The translations under genes were made by a program, and so were the position numbers. Of a DNA stretch of 64,000 bases, positions 6,557 through 15,561 are shown piece after piece. The DNA is taken from NCBI GenBank assembly GCA_034435955.1, contig DAOTWA010000047.1, forward strand, positions 1 through 64,000, in the 5' to 3' direction. The stretch comes from DAOTWA01 sp034435955 (GTDB lineage: Bacteria; Chloroflexota; Anaerolineae; Anaerolineales; Anaerolineaceae). Position 1 is the first letter of the stretch; each line of letters opens with the position of its first letter. The notes below the pieces were generated by a model. It did not search any database. It saw only the letters and a program-made list of their open reading frames with translations, and was not told where the DNA came from.

Positions 6557-9138
6557 ACCTTTTCGGCGACCACCTCGGCCTGGAAGACCAGTCCTTCGGA
6601 GCTCGCATCCACGCGAATGGTATCACCAGGCTTGAACTCTCCGCTCAACAGCATGCTGGCAAGCGGGTCAAGAAGTTCGCGCTGGATGGCGCGTTTCAGC
6701 GGCCGCGCACCATAGTCGGGGTCATACCCGACCCTGGCCAGATATTCGCGGGCGCTTTGAGTGACGTCGAGCTCGAAGCCGCGCTCTTTGACCAGCGCTG
6801 CCACACGCTTGAGCTGGATGTCGACGATCGCGATCAAGTCCTCTCGTGACAGCGGGCGGAAAACGACCACCTCATCAATGCGGTTGAGGAATTCCGGACG
6901 GAAGTGTGCCTGTAGCACACGGTTGACGTCTTCGCGGGAGACGCTTTCCGCGCCGCCCATCCATAGCTCGTTGCCGAGGTTGCTGGTCATGATGACCAAT
7001 GTATTGCGGAAGTCCACCGTGCGACCCTGGCCATCCGTCAAGCGCCCATCATCCAGGAGCTGCAGCAGCGTGTTGAAAACTTCCGGGTGGGCCTTCTCAA
7101 TTTCATCGAACAGCACCACACTGTATGGCCGCCGGCGCACGGCTTCGGTGAGCTGGCCGCCTTCTTCGTAGCCCACATAGCCCGGGGGCGCGCCGATCAG
7201 CCGGCTGACGGTGTGCTTTTCCTGGTACTCGCTCATATCGATGCGCACCATGGCGCGCTCGTCGTCGAAGAGGAACTCTGCCAGAGCGCGCGCAAGCTCC
7301 GTTTTGCCTACCCCCGTAGGGCCGAGGAAGATGAATGATCCAATCGGCCGGTTGGGGTCCTGCAAGCCGGCGCGGGCGCGCCGCACTGCGTTGGATACGG
7401 CGCGAAGAGCCTCCTCCTGCCCGACGACGCGCTGACGCAGACGTTCTTCCATGTGGAGTAATTTCTGCATCTCGCCTTCAAGCAGCCGGGATACTGGAAT
7501 GCCAGTCCAGCGCGAGACCACTTCGGCGATTTCTTCGGCGTCAACCTCCTCTTTGAGCAGAGCTCCATCCGCCTGCAGATCTTGCAGACGCTTTTCGGCC
7601 TGCTTCAAACGCTCCTGCAGCTCGGGCAGCCTGCCATATCTTATGCGCGCAGCTTTTTCGAGATCCGCCTGACGCTCCGCCTGCTCAACCTCTACGTTGA
7701 GCTGTTCGATCTGCTCCTTGATGGCGCGCAATTCACTGATCGCTTTCTTCTCTGTTTCCCAGCGCGCATGTAATTGGTTGGATCGCTCGCGCAAATCCGC
7801 CAGCTCTTTCTCCAGTTTTTCCAGGCGGTCTCTAGATGCCTTATCCGTTTCTTTCTGCAGTGCCTGGCGTTCGATCTCAAGCTGCATGATCTGACGGTCG
7901 ACCTCATCGAGAGCCTGCGGCTTGGAATCGATCTCGGTGCGCAGCCGAGCGGCGGCTTCGTCGATCAGATCAATGGCCTTATCCGGCAGGTGCCGGTCGC
8001 TGATGTATCGTTTGGACAGCGTCGCCGCTGCGATGACCGCTGAATCGGTGATGCGTACCCCGTGATGGATTTCGTAGCGCTGCTTGAGTCCGCGCAGGAT
8101 GCTGATCGTATCTTCGACGGAAGGCTCATCCACCATCACCGGCTGGAAGCGCCGTTCGAGGGCGGCGTCTTTTTCTACGTACTTGCGGTATTCGTCCAGG
8201 GTGGTAGCCCCGATCATATGCAGCTCGCCGCGCGCCAGCATCGGCTTGAGCATGTTGGAGGCGTCCATGGCGCCCTCGGCTGCTCCCGCGCCAACGACGG
8301 TGTGCATCTCATCCACAAACAAAATCACCTCTCCAGCCGAGCTGGTGATCTCTTTCAACACAGCCTTCAACCGTTCTTCGAATTCGCCGCGGTATTTGGC
8401 ACCCGCCACCAATGCGCCCATATCCAGTTGGATCAGGCGCTTGTGTTTCAAGCCTTCGGGGACGTCACCGTTGACGATGCGCTGGGCAAGTCCTTCGACG
8501 ATGGCCGTCTTGCCCACGCCAGGGTCGCCGATCAAAGCAGGGTTGTTCTTAGTCCGCCGCGAGAGGATCTGAATGACGCGGCGGATCTCCTCGTCGCGGC
8601 CGATGACCGGATCCAGTTTGCCCTGGCGAGCCAGAGCGGTCAGGTCCCGACCGTACTTCTCCAACGCTTGATATGTTTCCTCCGGATTCTCGCTGGTAAC
8701 GCGCTGAGAGCCGCGGATGGACATCAGAGCCTTCAGGATGGCATCCCTGGTCAGTCCATACCGGCGCAAGCGCTGGGCTTCGCTGCTGTCACTCAGGCCG
8801 AGCAACAGGTGTTCGGTAGAAACATAATCATCCCCCATGCCTTTGGCGTACCGTTCGGCGGCTTCTAAAACATCGGCCGCCGGGCGTGACAGGCCGACCT
8901 GCACGTTCCCTCCATACACTTTCGGCCGGTTTTCCAGCTCGCGGGTTAGATCGTCGCGCAAGGCAGTGATGCTGCCTGCCACCTGGGTGACAATCGCGGG
9001 CACCACGCCCTCCGGTTGTTGCAACAAAGCCAGCAGGAGGTGAGCAGGTTCAATTGTCTGATGGTTATGCTCAGTCGCCAGCACCTGTGCGTCGGCCAGG
9101 GCTTCGCGTGCTTTTTGAGTGTACCGTTCCAGATTCAT
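6553..9138 (-). CDS. clpB: ATP-dependent disaggregase ClpB
   Basis: About 861 residues with the ClpB order: N-terminal repeat domain, AAA+ 1 (Walker A GDPGVGKT near 200, DEMHTVVGAG), a long coiled-coil middle domain (about 405-525) rich in Glu, Lys and Arg, then AAA+ 2 (GPTGVGKTELARA near 605). The long middle domain and the lack of an LGF ClpP-binding loop between TSNLG and the C-terminus separate it from ClpC. ClpB works with DnaK to dissolve protein aggregates. The ATG at 9138 follows GGAGAGG; an upstream TTG would place that site inside the gene. A perfect inverted repeat lies about 50 nt upstream (9188-9204). Confidence 0.96.
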   Translation of the reverse strand: MNLERYTQKAREALADAQVLATEHNHQTIEPAHLLLALLQQPEGVVPAIVTQVAGSITALRDDLTRELENRPKVYGGNVQVGLSRPAADVLEAAERYAKGMGDDYVSTEHLLLGLSDSSEAQRLRRYGLTRDAILKALMSIRGSQRVTSENPEETYQALEKYGRDLTALARQGKLDPVIGRDEEIRRVIQILSRRTKNNPALIGDPGVGKTAIVEGLAQRIVNGDVPEGLKHKRLIQLDMGALVAGAKYRGEFEERLKAVLKEITSSAGEVILFVDEMHTVVGAGAAEGAMDASNMLKPMLARGELHMIGATTLDEYRKYVEKDAALERRFQPVMVDEPSVEDTISILRGLKQRYEIHHGVRITDSAVIAAATLSKRYISDRHLPDKAIDLIDEAAARLRTEIDSKPQALDEVDRQIMQLEIERQALQKETDKASRDRLEKLEKELADLRERSNQLHARWETEKKAISELRAIKEQIEQLNVEVEQAERQADLEKAARIRYGRLPELQERLKQAEKRLQDLQADGALLKEEVDAEEIAEVVSRWTGIPVSRLLEGEMQKLLHMEERLRQRVVGQEEALRAVSNAVRRARAGLQDPNRPIGSFIFLGPTGVGKTELARALAEFLFDDERAMVRIDMSEYQEKHTVSRLIGAPPGYVGYEEGGQLTEAVRRRPYSVVLFDEIEKAHPEVFNTLLQLLDDGRLTDGQGRTVDFRNTLVIMTSNLGNELWMGGAESVSREDVNRVLQAHFRPEFLNRIDEVVVFRPLSREDLIAIVDIQLKRVAALVKERGFELDVTQSAREYLARVGYDPDYGARPLKRAIQRELLDPLASMLLSGEFKPGDTIRVDASSEGLVFQAEVVAEKV

Positions 9139-9187
9139 TTTCCTCTCCAATACTCTGACAATAAAGCTAAATTCAAGGATGCAGGTT

Positions 9188-9204
9188 ATCCAATCATATT
9201 GGAT
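9188..9204. promoter_or_regulatory. Perfect inverted repeat upstream of clpB (candidate operator)
   Basis: ATCCAAT-CAT-ATTGGAT, 7-bp perfect arms around a 3-nt spacer, 50-66 nt upstream of the clpB ATG. On the minus strand its right half contains TTGGAT, which could act as a -35 box with TTAGCT 17 nt downstream. It is neither CIRCE (HrcA) nor HAIR (HspR). A repressor site for heat-shock control is inference. Confidence 0.4.
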
Positions 9205-9341
9205 CGCATTTCTTCGTCGACATAGTAGGGCATCGGTGTACGATTATTATTAATGGTGTATATGAAAATTGTTGATCACATCATCAGGGAGGGCGATCTG
9301 TCGACCCTTTGTTGGATTTATGATAAAAATTACGCGGCGTG

Positions 9342-9371
9342 TTGACCAAAGCGGATAGAATTGGGTAAAAT
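9342..9371 (+). promoter_or_regulatory. lipB promoter, probably leaderless
   Basis: TTGACC at 9342-9347, an 18-nt spacer and TAAAAT at 9366-9371. The lipB ATG begins only 8 nt after the -10 box, so the predicted transcription start falls on or next to the A of ATG. No Shine-Dalgarno sequence precedes the ATG, as expected for a leaderless mRNA. Confidence 0.6.
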
Positions 9372-9378
9372 TGTCTCG

Positions 9379-10155
9379 ATGGATGAGGAACCAGTTCGAA
9401 AGTATTTGTTCACTGAATGCGTCGTCGAGCGGCTGGGATTGATGCCCTACAATCAGGCCTGGCGCTTACAAGAGCGCCTGGCGGCCGAGATCGCCGCCGG
9501 GCAGCGCCCCGCCACCCTCCTCCTGTTGGAACATCCCCACACCTACACTTTTGGGCGCCGCGGCCATGCCGAGAACCTGCTTTGGGACCAGGACGAGCTG
9601 ATTCGCCGTGGAATCACCATTGAATGGGTTGACCGCGGTGGGGACGCCACCTATCACGGCCCCGGCCAGTTAGTCGGATACCCATTGCTGCCGCTGGCAC
9701 CGGCCGGCTGGCAGGGAAACCGCCTGCCACAGGCCGACTTCGTCGGTTATGTGCGCGATTTGGAAAAGACGCTTATCCTGGCATTAATGCACCTCGGCCT
9801 CGCCACAGGACAACGCCCCGGCCTTACCGGGGTGTGGGTTCAACCCGATGTGATGTCTCGCTGCCCGCGTTGTGACCCTGTTTTACGCCGGCAGCCAGCT
9901 AAGATCGCCTCGATTGGCGTAAAGGTGGATGTGAACGGAGTCTCGCATCACGGCTTCGCCCTGAATGTTGCGCCGCAGATGGATTATTGGGAAGGGATTA
10001 TCCCCTGCGGTTTGCAAGGCGTTTCGATGGTCAGTCTGGCCGATTTCCTCGATCCGGTGCCCTCCATGGATGCAGTTATGGGCGCGGTCATCGCTTCATT
10101 TGGCGAAGTTTTCGGTTGCCGCATGCTGACCGGCGAGGGCGTCACAATCGTTTGA
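9379..10155 (+). CDS. lipB: Octanoyltransferase LipB
   Basis: About 258 residues. LipB moves octanoyl from acyl carrier protein to lipoyl domains. Signature motifs are present: RGGDATYHGPGQLVGYP near residue 90, KIASIGVKV near 175, HGFALNV near 193, and the catalytic Cys in IIPCGLQG near 208. An insertion of about 15 residues before KIASIG contains a CPRC pair, which is not a standard LipB element and could bind a metal or be a family variant. The ATG at 9379 is preferred over an upstream TTG at 9361 because the promoter's -10 box lies between them. Confidence 0.92.
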   Translation: MDEEPVRKYLFTECVVERLGLMPYNQAWRLQERLAAEIAAGQRPATLLLLEHPHTYTFGRRGHAENLLWDQDELIRRGITIEWVDRGGDATYHGPGQLVGYPLLPLAPAGWQGNRLPQADFVGYVRDLEKTLILALMHLGLATGQRPGLTGVWVQPDVMSRCPRCDPVLRRQPAKIASIGVKVDVNGVSHHGFALNVAPQMDYWEGIIPCGLQGVSMVSLADFLDPVPSMDAVMGAVIASFGEVFGCRMLTGEGVTIV

Positions 10156-10180
10156 CATTTTCCCCATTTCTCTGTAAACT
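10152..10180 (+). promoter_or_regulatory. Promoter of the FHA gene
   Basis: TTGACA at 10152-10157, a 17-nt spacer and TAAACT at 10175-10180. The -35 box overlaps the lipB stop codon. The FHA gene therefore has its own promoter, with GGGAGGAG just before its ATG at 10213. Confidence 0.7.
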
Positions 10181-10212
10181 CATGGTGATTGGATCGCTAA
10201 CGGGAGGAGTAA

Positions 10213-10842
10213 ATGGCAGCGCCTACCTATCAGTTGCTGATGCGCAGCGGACCGACGCCGGGGAAGACGTTTCCCATCGAAAAAAATGAGACCTTCATCG
10301 GCAGGGATTTGACCAATGATATTGTCATCAGTGACGCAGAGATTTCCCGTCGCCACGCCCGCATGGTGATGCAGGCCGGCGGCCTGGTGCTGGAGGACCT
10401 GGGCTCTACCAATGGCACGGTTGTCAATGGTCAGCGCCTGATTGGCCCGTACCTACTGCGCGTCAATGACGTGATCACTCTAGGCGAACACGTCACCCTG
10501 GTATTCGAAGCCATCAACCCGGACATGGCGGCTACTGTGGCCTCGACGCCAGCGCGCATTCCGGCGCCTGCTGCTCCTGCGGCGCCCGCAGTATCGGCGG
10601 CTGAGCCAGCTCCTCCGGGCCCCATGTATATGCCCCCATCATCCGTCCCGTCCTTTTCCGGCAAGGTGCCCGAAAGCCCAGCAGTCGAAGCCCCACCCGC
10701 CAGGCGCACCTCGCGTACGCTTATTATCGTCCTGGTGGTCGCGCTGCTTATTCTGGTTTGCGCCTGCGGTGCATTCTTCTGGTACATCGACGCGAACAGC
10801 CTCTGGTGTATTTTCCCGTTCATTCCAGGCTGCCCTGGTTAA
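10213..10842 (+). CDS. FHA-domain membrane-anchored protein
   Basis: A 209-residue protein. The N-terminal FHA domain (about 5-98) has the phosphothreonine-binding residues: Arg in FIGRDL, Ser/Arg in EISRRHAR and Asn in STNGT. An Ala/Pro-rich linker (about 105-165) follows, then one membrane segment near 172-195 and a short Cys-containing tail. The FHA domain would be cytoplasmic and recruit phosphothreonine partners, as in Ser/Thr kinase signalling; no kinase is encoded nearby. The ribosome site is GGGAGGAG. A strong hairpin follows at 10861-10904. Confidence 0.85.
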   Translation: MAAPTYQLLMRSGPTPGKTFPIEKNETFIGRDLTNDIVISDAEISRRHARMVMQAGGLVLEDLGSTNGTVVNGQRLIGPYLLRVNDVITLGEHVTLVFEAINPDMAATVASTPARIPAPAAPAAPAVSAAEPAPPGPMYMPPSSVPSFSGKVPESPAVEAPPARRTSRTLIIVLVVALLILVCACGAFFWYIDANSLWCIFPFIPGCPG

Positions 10843-10860
10843 GATTGACCGTTAATTCGA

Positions 10861-10910
10861 GAGACAGCGGCGAAGGACATGGAGACGGCTTTCGCTGCTG
10901 TCTCTCTTTA
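10861..10910 (+). terminator. Rho-independent terminator after the FHA gene
   Basis: A 14-bp stem with one G-T wobble: GAGACAGCGGCGAA (10861-10874) with TTCGCTGCTGTCTC (10891-10904), loop of 16 nt, followed by a short T-rich run (TCTTTA). Confidence 0.7.
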
Positions 10911-10930
10911 CTGATACAATAGGTATTTGA

Positions 10931-12196
10931 ATGAACGAGCGAAGAAGTACCAATTCTCCACCCTGGGGGGCGATGACCAAGCTGGTGGTCGCATTGACCT
11001 TTGTTGCCATCGCCATTTGGTTCATTTCCCGCTTCCAAAATATCCTTGGTCCAATCCTGCTGGCTTTTATCCTGGCTTATCTGCTCTACCCGGTTGCCAA
11101 TTTATTACGCACACGGGTGCACCTGCCCTGGCGCCTGGCAGTCACCTTGATGTATCTTATTATCTTGATTGTTTTGCTCGGATTGTTGACGCTGGGGGGA
11201 TTGGCCATCGTTGAACAGGCAACTGCGCTGGTCAACTTTGTCCAGGGATCATTGAAATCGTTACCTGATTTCCTGCAACAGCTCACCACGCAACGTTATG
11301 TCCTTGGCCCCTTTGTCATTGATCTCGCCAATCTGGATTTGGCCAGCATTACCAATCAGATTCTTGGGCTCATCCAGCCGTTGTTTGGAACATTAACCAG
11401 CCTTCTTGGCAGCCTGGCGAGCGGCGCCGCCAATCTTCTGATCTGGACGTTCTTCATCTTGGTTTTATCCTTTTTCATATTGGTGGAGGCTGGGGGCGCG
11501 CCAGGCAGCCTGGTGCGCATCACCATCCCTCGTTATGAGGAGGATGTCAACCGGCTTGGTCACGAGCTCAGCCGCATCTGGAACGCCTTTCTGCGCGGCC
11601 AGATATTCATCTTTGTTGTCACCGTTCTGCTCTATATCGTCATATTAGGAACACTGGGCGTTCACTATTATCCAGGCCTGGCGGTGATGGCTGGAGTGGC
11701 CAAGTTTATCCCATACGTAGGCCCATTTATCGCCTGGACGACGTATGGTCTGGTGGCTTTTTTCCAGGGAACCACGATCTTCAATCTCACCCCACTGGCA
11801 TATTCGCTGATCGTTGTAGGCGTTGCACTGCTCGTCGATAACCTGTTCGACAACCTGATATCACCGCGCATCATGGCCAGCGCGCTGCGTGTGCATCCAG
11901 CCGCTGTCCTGGTTGCGGCAATCGTCGGTTTGTCGATTTTTGGTTTCGTCGGAGTGGTGCTGGCTTCGCCCGTCCTGGCTACTCTCAAGCTCTTTGGCCA
12001 GTACGCTATTCGCAAGCTGCTCGATCAGGATCCTTGGGAGGGGATGGAGATCAATCCGCCTCAGCCGTTGTTTATCCCTGATTGGCTCAAGGGCCTTAGG
12101 GAATGGCTCAGATCGCGCTTTCGGCCAATGCGCCGCACTGGCGGGACCCGACGGCAAATGCTGATGTCCGATAAACGACGCAAGAACGACCTGTAG
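10931..12196 (+). CDS. AI-2E transporter (PerM/YdiK) family membrane protein
   Basis: A 421-residue protein with about eight hydrophobic segments in the AI-2E/PerM arrangement: early segments, a soluble stretch around 95-140, then more helices with the conserved PGLAVMAGVAKFIPYVGPFIAW region (about 250) and VDNLFDNLISPRIM near 305. Members are proposed exporters or antiporters; function varies and is often unknown. The basic C-terminus is cytoplasmic. TACAAT at 10915-10920 lies only 10 nt before the ATG, which points to a very short 5' leader. Confidence 0.85.
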   Translation: MNERRSTNSPPWGAMTKLVVALTFVAIAIWFISRFQNILGPILLAFILAYLLYPVANLLRTRVHLPWRLAVTLMYLIILIVLLGLLTLGGLAIVEQATALVNFVQGSLKSLPDFLQQLTTQRYVLGPFVIDLANLDLASITNQILGLIQPLFGTLTSLLGSLASGAANLLIWTFFILVLSFFILVEAGGAPGSLVRITIPRYEEDVNRLGHELSRIWNAFLRGQIFIFVVTVLLYIVILGTLGVHYYPGLAVMAGVAKFIPYVGPFIAWTTYGLVAFFQGTTIFNLTPLAYSLIVVGVALLVDNLFDNLISPRIMASALRVHPAAVLVAAIVGLSIFGFVGVVLASPVLATLKLFGQYAIRKLLDQDPWEGMEINPPQPLFIPDWLKGLREWLRSRFRPMRRTGGTRRQMLMSDKRRKNDL

Positions 12197-12311
12197 TTTC
12201 ACCGTATCTGCGTTTGCCGGCATTTTTTCTGGCACTCAGTTTTGACCTGTGGGATAATGGATCAGAGTTGTCGAAAAGAATTTATCCGAGAATGTAGTGA
12301 GGAGAGAAATT

Positions 12312-12512
12312 ATGAGCAACCAGTCGGAACCCAAGACTCAGACGATGGCAGAGACTGAGAACTATCTGGCCTGGCGCGCAGAGGAGCCGGATGGTGAGAC
12401 GACCTATCATCTTGAGCTCAACAATGTAACATTGCACTTTTTCCAGGAAGAATGGGTTGAATTCCTGGATTTGGTGCGGATTTTGGTCAGGGATGCAGAT
12501 AAACAAGGCTAA
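12312..12512 (+). CDS. Small acidic hypothetical protein (66 aa)
   Basis: An unrecognised 66-residue acidic protein with no signal peptide or membrane segment. Its C-terminal half looks like beta strands followed by a helix (WVEFLDLVRILV). The ATG at 12312 has GGAGAG about 6 nt upstream, and the gene is closed by a strong hairpin at 12545-12577, so it looks like a real single-gene unit. It lies between an AI-2E-family permease and a convergent small gene. I cannot assign a function. Confidence 0.65.
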   Translation: MSNQSEPKTQTMAETENYLAWRAEEPDGETTYHLELNNVTLHFFQEEWVEFLDLVRILVRDADKQG

Positions 12513-12544
12513 ATGCGAGAATTTTCAGGCGTTTAATAAAAGAT

Positions 12545-12590
12545 AGAGCCCCTATTTCTTCATGAAAACGGGGCTCTAATCTTCCAGTGC
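12545..12590. terminator. Bidirectional terminator between two small genes
   Basis: AGAGCCCC (12545-12552) pairs perfectly with GGGGCTCT (12570-12577) across a 17-nt loop. The plus strand continues AATCTT; the minus strand continues into the T-rich ATCTTTTATT. It separates the genes ending at 12512 (+) and 12665 (-). Confidence 0.75.
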
Positions 12591-12664
12591 GGTCCCCTGA
12601 TGTCTATCCTCCGCACTGCATGAATTGTCATGATTTCGAGCGTGATCTTTTATGCGCCTTATCC

Positions 12665-12868
12665 CTATGCCAGCTTTTCATTCATCGCTGGGTGAGGTAT
12701 GCCCTCTTTTTCGGCTTCGATTTCCTGGCGGATGATGCTGGCCATTTCGTCCAGGTTTGAAAAGGGCTTCTCTTCACCAGTAAGGATGTATTTGATCTTC
12801 CCGCACAGAATCTTGCTATCCTCTTCTGGAAGGAGAACGGTGAGTAAAAACTTTTGGGCTTGGCGCAT
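12665..12868 (-). CDS. Small hypothetical protein (67 aa)
   Basis: An unrecognised 67-residue protein of mixed charge, predicted cytoplasmic. The N-terminal half contains hydrophobic strand-like residues (FLLTVLLPEED) and the C-terminal half is helical and Glu-rich. The start at 12868 has GGAG 5 nt upstream; a GTG two codons earlier abuts the ribosome site and is less likely. It lies downstream of the SARP-type regulator on the same strand with a gap of about 100 nt, so co-transcription is possible. Function unknown. Confidence 0.6.
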   Translation of the reverse strand: MRQAQKFLLTVLLPEEDSKILCGKIKYILTGEEKPFSNLDEMASIIRQEIEAEKEGIPHPAMNEKLA

Positions 12869-12973
12869 GATCACTCCTTCGATGACAGAATATCAGGCTG
12901 TACTGACAATTGACTGACAGTCCCCAGCGGTTATAGAAGCGGGGCATCAACAACAAGAATAAATTTGATAAAA

Positions 12974-14902
12974 TCAGCGTCGGCGTATTTGCTGTACCAG
13001 CTCGCGCAAATCGGATCGTGGGGTGATACCCAATTCTTTTTGTAGCGTGCGTTCCAGATTGACGTAAAGTCGCATAGCTCGCGGCGCGTCGTTCAACGCC
13101 AGACAGGCTTTCATCCCCCACAGCACGGCGTCTTCATTCCATGGATCGCGTTTGAGAACATCCATGCAGCACTCCAGAGCCGGGTAAACCTGCCCGTTGG
13201 CCAGATAGCCTTCTGCCAGCGCGAGCTGGCCGCGCACGTACAGGTGAGCCAGGCGCTCGCGCGCCCCCACTGACCAATCAGAGTACACGTCGTGGGGGAA
13301 CAGGTCGCCGGTGTAAAGCGCAAGCAGACGCTTGAGTTCATCAATCTTCTTTCCTTCGATGGCTGCCGGAAGGAGCGTTTCAAATTGCTCGAAATCCACC
13401 GCGGATCCCGGCGGGAGCTCCAGTGTTACCCGCTCGCTTTCCACCCTGAGGTAGCGAGATGGGAACTTGACCGGAAGGTTGGGCTCAAGAATGTGCCGCA
13501 GGGCGGAGGTGGCCTGATGGAATAAATCCTGCGCAGTGGAGGGCGGGTAATCTGGCCACAACGCATCGAGAATCGCGTCGCGATGGGCGCTTCGGTGCGG
13601 TTGTAGCAGTAAAAAGCGGAACAGCTCGCCGGCTTTTCGCCGGCTCCAGGCTTGGTCGGGGATGGGTTTGCGCCCTTGCCATACGCGAAAATAACCCAAT
13701 CCGGAGACGCGCAGGGGTAGCGGCCGGATGTTCGCCAGATACGAGAGCAAATTGTCGGAGATTTCGCGCACCTCCCGCCGCCGACTATGCAGATACTTTT
13801 CCACCAAGGGAAAGGCCAGCCCGCGCTCTTGTTCAAGAATGAAAGCGAATCCACCGCGGGTGATCCGTCCCGCAGCTTCTAGCCACAGGTCCTCGGCTTG
13901 CGGGCGTTGCAAGGTATGATACAGGGCGGCCAGTAAGAATTTCCCGCGAGCCAGTTCGTATGCGGCCCCCAGCTTCTCCAGTTCGGCGATGCCTGCGCGC
14001 AAATCCTGTTCTGCACCGTTCACATCTCCGGTTTCCCAGGTGGCCTTTCCGCGCGCCAGAAGCGCCTGGCCAGCAAGAAAACGGAACCCCGTCCGTCGGG
14101 CGTAACGGTAAGCGTCATCAGCCCAATTCACTGCCGACGGCGCTTCACCCTTCAACAGGTGGTACCGGCTCGTCTCCAGCCGTACCCAGATGTTCAAGTC
14201 CGGTGCGCCGGTTGTATTGGCGATATTGAAAGCCAGATGCAGGTACTCGTCAGCCTTTTCCAGCTCCTCTTCGTCTAAAGACAAACGCGCCCACAAGTAA
14301 AAGTAAGCACCGGCCACACGCGACCCAGGATGGACCATTGGCAGCAGCTCGTCCAAGGCACGGCGTGCGCGGAAGCGGTCGCCCGCCAATCCGTGCACGT
14401 AAGCCTGCAGAAAAGGCAATTCCCAGGTGGGAGTTCCCAGGCGGTCTTTCAGCCGGGCCGATTCTTCCATTGAGGAGAGGGCCAGATCAAACTGGCCTCG
14501 CGGCACATAAACTGAAAAAGCGAGCCCGCTCAAGGCGCGGGCCCGACCGGCATTGTATCGTAGCCGTCGGCAAAGCTCAACCGCCTGGTGGAAGAGCGCT
14601 TCGCCTGCCTCTAGATTCTGGCTTTCGGAGATGCTGGCCGCTTTTGTGATCCAGGCACAGGCGGCTTCAGGGGTATCGGGGGCCAGCGCAATCGCCTCTT
14701 CGCACAAGCTGGCCGCCCTAGTCTTGCTTCCCAGTAAAAAGAGCGCTTCACTTAATCGTACCAGTGCCCTGGCAACGAGATTGGATGACCCATCCACGCG
14801 GGCGATCTCAACTGCCCGTGTGGCCCTCTCCAGAGCGCCGTGAAGGTCACCGCTCTCCTCGTGAAGGATACTCTCGGTGATGAGTTCTTCGACTGTGCTC
14901 AT
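12974..14902 (-). CDS. SARP/BTAD-type transcriptional regulator with TPR array
   Basis: About 642 residues. The N-terminal two thirds (to about 390) are TPR-like helical repeats. The C-terminal third has a winged-helix OmpR-like DNA-binding domain (about 395-490: RKAGELFRFLLLQ, then AILDALWPD) and a bacterial transcriptional activation domain (about 500-640, ending in ERTLQKELGITP). This is the reverse of the usual SARP order and resembles TPR-first activators in Chloroflexota and Actinobacteria. Such proteins activate transcription on binding a ligand or partner through the repeats. The start is uncertain: an ATG at 14902 or a TTG at 14923, neither with a clear ribosome site. Confidence 0.82.
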   Translation of the reverse strand: MSTVEELITESILHEESGDLHGALERATRAVEIARVDGSSNLVARALVRLSEALFLLGSKTRAASLCEEAIALAPDTPEAACAWITKAASISESQNLEAGEALFHQAVELCRRLRYNAGRARALSGLAFSVYVPRGQFDLALSSMEESARLKDRLGTPTWELPFLQAYVHGLAGDRFRARRALDELLPMVHPGSRVAGAYFYLWARLSLDEEELEKADEYLHLAFNIANTTGAPDLNIWVRLETSRYHLLKGEAPSAVNWADDAYRYARRTGFRFLAGQALLARGKATWETGDVNGAEQDLRAGIAELEKLGAAYELARGKFLLAALYHTLQRPQAEDLWLEAAGRITRGGFAFILEQERGLAFPLVEKYLHSRRREVREISDNLLSYLANIRPLPLRVSGLGYFRVWQGRKPIPDQAWSRRKAGELFRFLLLQPHRSAHRDAILDALWPDYPPSTAQDLFHQATSALRHILEPNLPVKFPSRYLRVESERVTLELPPGSAVDFEQFETLLPAAIEGKKIDELKRLLALYTGDLFPHDVYSDWSVGARERLAHLYVRGQLALAEGYLANGQVYPALECCMDVLKRDPWNEDAVLWGMKACLALNDAPRAMRLYVNLERTLQKELGITPRSDLRELVQQIRRR

Positions 14903-15015
14903 CGGGTTTACGTCATTCGCCAATGCCGTTGAGGCGTTCCCTTTGAGCGTTTGTTTCTTGGGAAGGCAGAGGCATCACGCAGTGCCCGGATTGTGATCTG
15001 GCCTAACCCAAGGGA

Positions 15016-15393
15016 TTAACGCCTCAGTTCTTCTCGAAATACCATATTCAGCACGATGCTGACCGCGCTCACGATCAGCGAGCCCAAAAAGGCTGGCAGG
15101 ATGCCATCTACGGTGAAACCTACGCCGAATTGCGTGCCGATCAGTCCCGCCAGGTAAAAGAGCAGGGTATTGATCAACAGCGTTCCCAGACCAAGCGTCA
15201 GTATGAGCAAAGGGCAGGTAAGCAGGTTCAAGATCGGGCGCAGGATTGCGTTTATCAGGCCAAAAATAAGCGCCAGCCACACAAAAGAGAGCCAATTTGT
15301 GCTTTGCGGGTGGATCCCATTGCCCTGGAGTATGGCGACGGCTACATACAGGGCGACCGCATTGATGGCCCACCGCAATAAGAATCGGACCAT
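15016..15393 (-). CDS. Phage-holin-family (4-TM) membrane protein
   Basis: About 125 residues with four hydrophobic helices in the arrangement of the mycobacterial 4TMS phage holin family, including the conserved NAILRPILNLLTCPLLIL stretch near residue 45. Despite the name, chromosomal members occur singly in many genomes without phage and have unknown function. The start at 15393 was chosen because GGAGGA lies 3-8 nt upstream. No phage genes are nearby. Confidence 0.8.
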   Translation of the reverse strand: MVRFLLRWAINAVALYVAVAILQGNGIHPQSTNWLSFVWLALIFGLINAILRPILNLLTCPLLILTLGLGTLLINTLLFYLAGLIGTQFGVGFTVDGILPAFLGSLIVSAVSIVLNMVFREELRR

Positions 15394-15561
15394 TTGTCCT
15401 CCACTCGATACGGCTACAGGATAGGCTGTACTCAATCAACCGCTGTCCTCATCTTACCATATAGTGCTTGAATTTGTTTCGAATTATCGCTATGAAATAC
15501 AAATAACGAATTCCTGTTCGAAATACATTGTTCTGGGCGCAAACCGAAGTCCACGATGGCG

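Noticed and set aside
9139..9360. CIRCE or HAIR heat-shock operators upstream of clpB
   Set aside because: Neither consensus is present; only the unrelated palindrome at 9188-9204 was kept.
12225..12260. Sigma-54 promoter before the 66-aa gene
   Set aside because: TGGCAC is present, but the -12 element lacks the required GC at the right distance.
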